Assembly: GCA_037447655.1 (NCBI GenBank)
Contig: JBBHKE010000388.1
Location: forward strand, 16,158-80,157
DNA from: Zygnema cylindricum
Taxonomy: Eukaryota > Streptophyta > Zygnematophyceae > Zygnematales > Zygnemataceae
Length of the DNA: 64,000 bases
Reading direction: 5' to 3'
Numbering within the stretch: the stretch's first letter is position 1; the number at the start of each line of letters is the position of its first letter. A program made the position numbers and the translations under genes. Below are positions 58,984-64,000 of this stretch, one piece after another. The notes below the pieces were generated by a model, which worked only from the letters and a program-made list of their open reading frames with translations, had not been told where the DNA came from and made no database searches.

Positions 58984-61900
58984 ATGTCAGCGAATAGGAG
59001 GTCTCACAGGGTATGGAGGAAGGAAGGAAGTTTCCTGGTGATTGCCAGCTGGCTAATTGTGGGGACATGGTTATCTCTATGTATGGCCCATCTGGAGGGC
59101 AATGCAAGGCCGGAGAAAGGGGGGGAGGGGGAAGGGGATATGAACCAGGTTTCTCATGATGCTCGGTTGCGAGGAGCGGGGACCATCCTCCCATGGTGGG
59201 GTGGAGGGAAGCAGACAGAGGAGAGAGATGCGAAAAATTTGGGGAGAATGGATGATCAAGAAGATGAAGGAATTGGAGGTAGTGAGGATAGCAGTGGAAC
59301 TGGAGAGGGCAAGAATGCTCCAGCAGGAGGGGGTAGGTCCGGCAAGGAGGTAGGCTTGGGGGACTGGCAAGCTTTCTCCCTTGGAGTTGATGGCGAGAAT
59401 GATGTTTTACCTCTTTTGTTTGGGTTAGAGGATGGGAGACACCTTTTGGATGAGAGTGTCAAGGAGGCGGAGGCGGCTGCAGTGAAACAACAGGCAGAGG
59501 GAGAGGGAAACACTAATATCGGTGATGAGAATCCGGAACAATATGAGGGAGACTTAAATGATGAGGTTGCAGATAGAAATGAAGATAAGGAAAAGAAGGA
59601 CGACGTGACAGATATGATAGACCATATTCTGGACCGGTTGGAGGATGAAGAGGACAAAGGGGCAGGAAGGTTTAATGAAACACTTGAAAAACAGGAGGCG
59701 GTGTTAGAATGGGTGGCGAGAGTAAAACATCCTCACACCACAACTCAGGAGGAGAGGGATGAAGGAAGCTTTGGACAGGAAGGGGCTGGTGGGAAGGATG
59801 AGAAGGTGGAAGGGATAGGAGAGGGAACAGGTGAACAAAAAACAGAAGTGAAGAGCTTGCCTTTCGATGTAAATCATGGGGAAGAGGAAATAACAAAGGA
59901 TCTCCCTTGGTTCTCCATGCTCGGAGTAGGATCGGCGGAAAAAGTAAAAGAGGGTAAGGTCAAGAACGGGACGGAAAAGTCGGAGGGAGAACTGAAAGAG
60001 TTGGGAGAGGCTCAGAGTCAAAGGAAAGAGGCAAAGGAAGAAGCTGCAAGAAAACTGGAGAAAATGCAAGAGGAGAGGATGGACGAGCTCCCTCGTCTCA
60101 TCGACTCGAAGGATAACGAATATGTTATGAGCAATCCGGGCAAAGGGTCGAAAATGCAACTTCAACAGGATCTCACCCTCATCTCCGATATTGTGAAAGT
60201 CATTGTTGCCGCAGCCTTGGGGGGGCTTCTGTGTGGCCTTATGGGTCAGCCTCTCATCCTCGGGTATCTCGCAGCGGGTATGATTGTGGGGCCCGGAGGG
60301 TTTCGTCTCATTCAAGAATTGGTTCAGGTGAGATATGCTTTTAATAAGCCTTTCTCTGCTTGTAAGCGGCGTTAAAGGATAAAAGAACCTTTCTGTTGCT
60401 GCCATTAGGCTCGTTGATTAGTGCAAACGTCCAAGCTATCATTTTTTCTCTTTTGTCGTAAGGAATAAGACATGCATTTTAATAGGGTACTGGAGTAATC
60501 TATTCTCCACTGGAACATGAGATCGTCTCGATGATTTCAATGTTTTCCGTGCTAAATGCTGCAATCTTCATGCATACTAGTCCATTTATGAATATTAGTT
60601 CAGTAGAATATCACTGCATACTAGTTCATCTGTGCCTACAATTGTTCAATATGCCGTAAGAATCGAGGTCTGTTACCCAACCATCACCTTTTGGTACGAG
60701 ACATGTTGCAAACCGACACCTGAAGATGCCACGGTGACGGTTTCATTTCTAGCCATTCATCTCCTTATCCTTCATCCTCCCTGTGACACGTCCTGTTTTG
60801 GGAAGTTTCCGTCAAAACATATTTCAAAGTGTTACGCTGTCAGGACGCTGAAAGTTAAGTGTCCGGTCAGAAAAGTTAAGGGTTTTTTATTACGCTTTCC
60901 TGAAAGTTTGTGTATACTACAGCGTAACACTATTGCAACATGTTCTGATGGGAATTTCTCCTTTTTATTCCTCATCGGCATGTTGCAATTAATTTACCAA
61001 GAACTTGTGCATTTTAATGGGTTCTTTCCACTAGCTGTACATTCCAATCGAATGCTGTGAAACGTCAAATTGAGAACAGCAAAACCATTTATCAAAGTCT
61101 TCTCATTGTAGTTGTGTTTAAAACATTTTTGCCACTCTTTGAGCTTGTGCGGGTCCCGTCAACTTGTCCCATGTAACCATTGAATGAGATTCAGATTCTA
61201 TTTTAGGTTTGTTTGTGAGGCATTGTGCACTTGCTTGAAGGAGGGGCGTTTGTTGGTCGTACATGCTGTACATGTATAAAAAAAATTGGTGTTTGACTGG
61301 CTTTATTAAAGCCCTTTTAGGAATTGTTTGTTTTTCATTCTAACGGGCCATGACTCTCTAGCCATGGCAGCTTGATGAGCAATGATCCACAGTGTGTGTC
61401 TTTGTGATTTAGAGTAGTTTCTGATGCTTGTCCCTTGAATTCGTGAAAGATTAAAAAAATTGAGGCACAAGAATGTGGGCAGTGTTCCTTTCTCTAACCT
61501 CTTCTAAGTAAGCTTTTTGCCATATCTTGGTGGCTAGCACATCAACCCAACTGACCCATTAGACTATTTTCAGTCACATAAACTTAAAGAGTGAAAAGGT
61601 TTAAGGTTTTTAGGAAATGTTTAAGGTTTCCTTTTTCTATTGATTAAGGCTTCAAGATTGAAATCAAAGTCCGCATAATCATAAATATATTACAAGTCGC
61701 ACGTTGTATCCTGCTATATCGCTTTAAAGGTAGTTTTACCATAAACTAAATTCAATAATCAAAGTCTTGTTACCAAATTGAGGCTTTAATTGCACAAGAG
61801 AACTCATTGCAAAGCTTTCTGTTGCAACGAGTGGAAAGAATCGCATTTCGTTGACTAAGCTACAGGAAGCGTTTTCGAGCCAATGATGAGCTTCTTCTAT

Positions 61901-63339
61901 CTTTTAGTGGCGTTGTACCTTTGTGTTGTACCTTGGTGTTCGAAAAGGAACTGACGTAACTTTGGGCAGGTGGAGACTCTGGCGCAATTTGGAGTGGTGT
62001 TTCTCCTTTTTGCCCTGGGCATAGAGTTCAATATGGCCCGAATGCAAGGCTGTCAGGCAGTGGCTCTTGGTGGTGGAGCTATTCAAATTTTTGTGGCGAT
62101 GTTACTAGGGGGCCTTTTCAGCACACAGACAACTCAAGGAATATTCATAGGTGAGTGGAGAAACTCCAGGGATAACCAGACAGCCCTAATCCATGCCGGT
62201 TAGGACATTTATGGAGGAGAGTTGGAGATTTTCTCAGAGGATGGCAGAAATGAGGAAACAAGTGGAGCAGGCATTAAGATTACCTAGAAATGGATGAGAT
62301 AAAAAATATCTCTGAAGATTTATTATTATCTGAGAATTACTGATGACATGAACGAATAAACAAGTAGCTATTTCAATGAAAAAGATAATAGCCACTATAA
62401 AAGCAGGGTTGATGTAAATACCGCACATGTAGTTGAAGTCAGTGCTTAGACAAGATCATTGTTGAAATTTTCCTTGGGACAAAAACTGAGTAGAGTATCA
62501 GGACTCCAAAGCTTTTGCTGGAGATTTCTAATTTCTTGAGCAATGGAGGGGTGTTTCCTTCAGGTGCCTTCTTATCTATGTCTTCCACGGCTGTTGTGCT
62601 CAAATGTCTGATGGATTCAAACTTGAGCAATACAGAGTATGGGCAGGTAAGCAAACTTTGAGTTTTCCTATGAATTATTATCTTATGCATTATATGCAGG
62701 ATCAATGCTGGTCCTTTTTTCAACTCATTCTCAGCGCCTTGCAATTGCTTCTGTGCTACTTCTGTATTGCAGTCTTAAAGCTGTTTGAAATGGATTTACA
62801 CATTTGCAGTATTATGGCAACTTGCATTCATAATGCTCGTCACACACATAAGTGAATGGTCGATGGAGGCGCTCAGGCATGATATGGTGTTTGGCTCATC
62901 GACATTGCTCCTTTTCTCGATCTCACCTAGCAATTTTGGGAGTGCCTGCCGTCAGTTCCCTTCCCCTCTTCCTTTCCTCTCACCCTTCCATTCCCTCTTG
63001 TGCAGATAATGCTAGGGACTCTCATCCTCCAGGATTGTGCCCTGGGCCTCCTCTTGGCAGTAATGCCAGCCTTGGCAGCCAAAGGCTCCTCTGCTCTCTC
63101 TATTGGAAAAACACTTCTGTGGGAGGTGACTCTTCTCGTCACTTTCTGCAGTCTGGCGTGGTTCATTACCAAGCTCTTCATTCCCGGATTTCTGCGCACT
63201 CTCATGCGTCTCTCTAAGTACAACAGCGAGCTTTACCAGCTCGGATGTGTAGCCGTCTGTCTTTGCGTGGCACTTTTCTCCGAGTATCTCGGCCTCAGTT
63301 TGGAGGTGGGGGCTTTTGTCGCAGGTCTAATGCTCTCAG
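58984..63339 (+). CDS. K+ efflux antiporter, KEA4/5/6-like (5' part, runs off the window)
   Basis: Monovalent cation:proton antiporter-2 family K+/H+ exchanger. Plant KEA4-6 work in Golgi, TGN and prevacuolar membranes. Exons seen: 58984-60327, 61970-62150, 62564-62646, 63006-63339. The last ends in phase 1 and continues beyond the window. The start is placed at ATG 58984 because it opens a signal peptide (hydrophobic core FLVIASWLIVGTWLSL). An in-frame ATG 50 codons upstream (58834) would bury that signal. Residues about 40-390 form a long acidic, Lys/Glu-rich luminal region, which then meets the exchanger domain at DLTLISDIVKVIV. Antiporter motifs: GYLAAGMIVGPGG, VVFLLFALGIEF, LSMSSTAVVLK, GTLILQDCALG and LGLSLEVGAFVAGLMLS. 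The C-terminal membrane helices are outside the window. Confidence 0.93.
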
Positions 63340-63446
63340 GTGAGTGGTCGATTTGAACTGACTATACAATCTGTGCATAGCATTTTTAACTACTATAGCA
63401 TGAAGCATACTTCAATGTGAATAAGATAGATATCTGGTTTTCTAAT

Positions 63447-63925
63447 GTGGACTGCACCCTGAATTCCTATTAGTGTTATGAAAGAATTCGTATGAGGACT
63501 GTTTTAGTGCTAAAATTCTATTTCCGGTCCAAATGATGTGGACAATTGTGAACCGCAAAAGTAGAGTTAGGAGAAAAAGCAATTAGTATTAAGAACGCTA
63601 TTTTGTATTCAGAGGGCGAAAAGAAACTGGGACGGAATAATGATTCACGTTGTACATGACTTCTTCATACAAATGATGAGCCAGCCTGGAACACACCTGA
63701 TATTGGAGCCCGGTTCGGCACACCAATTTTAAAACACCACTTGTCAGACTAGCAAACCTCGCATTGTGATTATAAGCACTGTTATGTGGCATGTAAAATG
63801 CTACTTTTTCCAGTATTCTTTGGGGGCTTTTCTATTGGTGCTTTATCAATCGTCACAAAGGTGTTAGGTCGAGCTTATGTGGAGATTGGAAAGTAATGAC
63901 AGTGCAGCAGAGAAAGCTGAATGCC

Positions 63926-63926
<1 letters not shown>
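63447..63926. other. KEA intron 4 with MITE debris
   Basis: CCTATTAGTGTTATGAAAG near 63465 and CAATTAGTATTAAGAACGC near 63580 look like worn ends of a TA-type MITE. No KEA exon is seen before the window ends. Confidence 0.4.

Positions 63927-64000
<74 letters not shown>
63927..64000 (+). repeat. (TC)n microsatellite in a KEA intron, cut by the window edge
   Basis: Pure TC dinucleotides to the last base. It is complementary to the (AG)n tract at 58598-58694. Confidence 0.95.

Overview
The window is nuclear DNA of a streptophyte, most probably a land plant. All protein-coding genes are split by GT-AG introns of about 0.1-3 kb. Their products are plant-type: a KEA4/5/6-like K+ efflux antiporter, a plant CMP-sialic-acid-transporter-like nucleotide-sugar transporter, a plant NSE3, two LTI65/CAP160-like desiccation proteins, and an exon of the plastid 2-oxoglutarate/malate translocator DiT1. 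The dense non-autonomous DNA transposons and simple repeats suggest a non-seed plant, but this is inference and the species cannot be named from sequence alone.

Layout. 1-5.0 kb is a nest of transposons. 5.1-12.7 kb (+) is the SRP receptor alpha subunit in 9 exons. 12.7-18.8 kb is transposon-rich. 18.8-23.1 kb (+) and 26.6-29.1 kb (-) are two convergent LTI65/CAP160-like genes, both with ABRE-type ACGTG motifs upstream. 30.8-36.8 kb (-), probably extending to 39.2 kb, is a short-chain dehydrogenase/reductase (SDR) with polypurine/polypyrimidine introns. An orphan first exon of DiT1 lies on the opposite strand inside one of these introns. 39.7-41.8 kb is a hAT-like element containing a nested Harbinger-like element. 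42.2-49.8 kb (+) is the nucleotide-sugar transporter, 14 exons, complete. 50.4-52.1 kb holds two decayed reverse-transcriptase C-terminal remnants. 53.3-56.7 kb (-) is NSE3 (MAGE domain). 59.0-63.3 kb (+) is the 5' part of the KEA gene, which runs off the window.

The genes do not form a pathway. They are ordinary housekeeping and stress genes: ER targeting, Golgi/endomembrane transport, SMC5/6 DNA repair, redox, and ABA/dehydration response. The most informative structures are (1) an intron in the LTI65-like gene bounded by an exact 12-bp direct repeat, whose removal restores a continuous reading frame (apparent recent intron gain); (2) a three-layer transposon nest at 0.4-2.65 kb with an uninterrupted paralogue at 57.2-57.7 kb that serves as an empty-site control; (3) an inverted pair of Harbinger-like elements with TTA/TAA duplications; (4) the orphan DiT1 exon; and (5) a 41-nt exon between complementary polypurine/polypyrimidine introns.

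Exon boundaries were read by eye from homology, frame and GT-AG signals. No alignment or transcript evidence was available. No rRNA, tRNA or CRISPR features were recognised.
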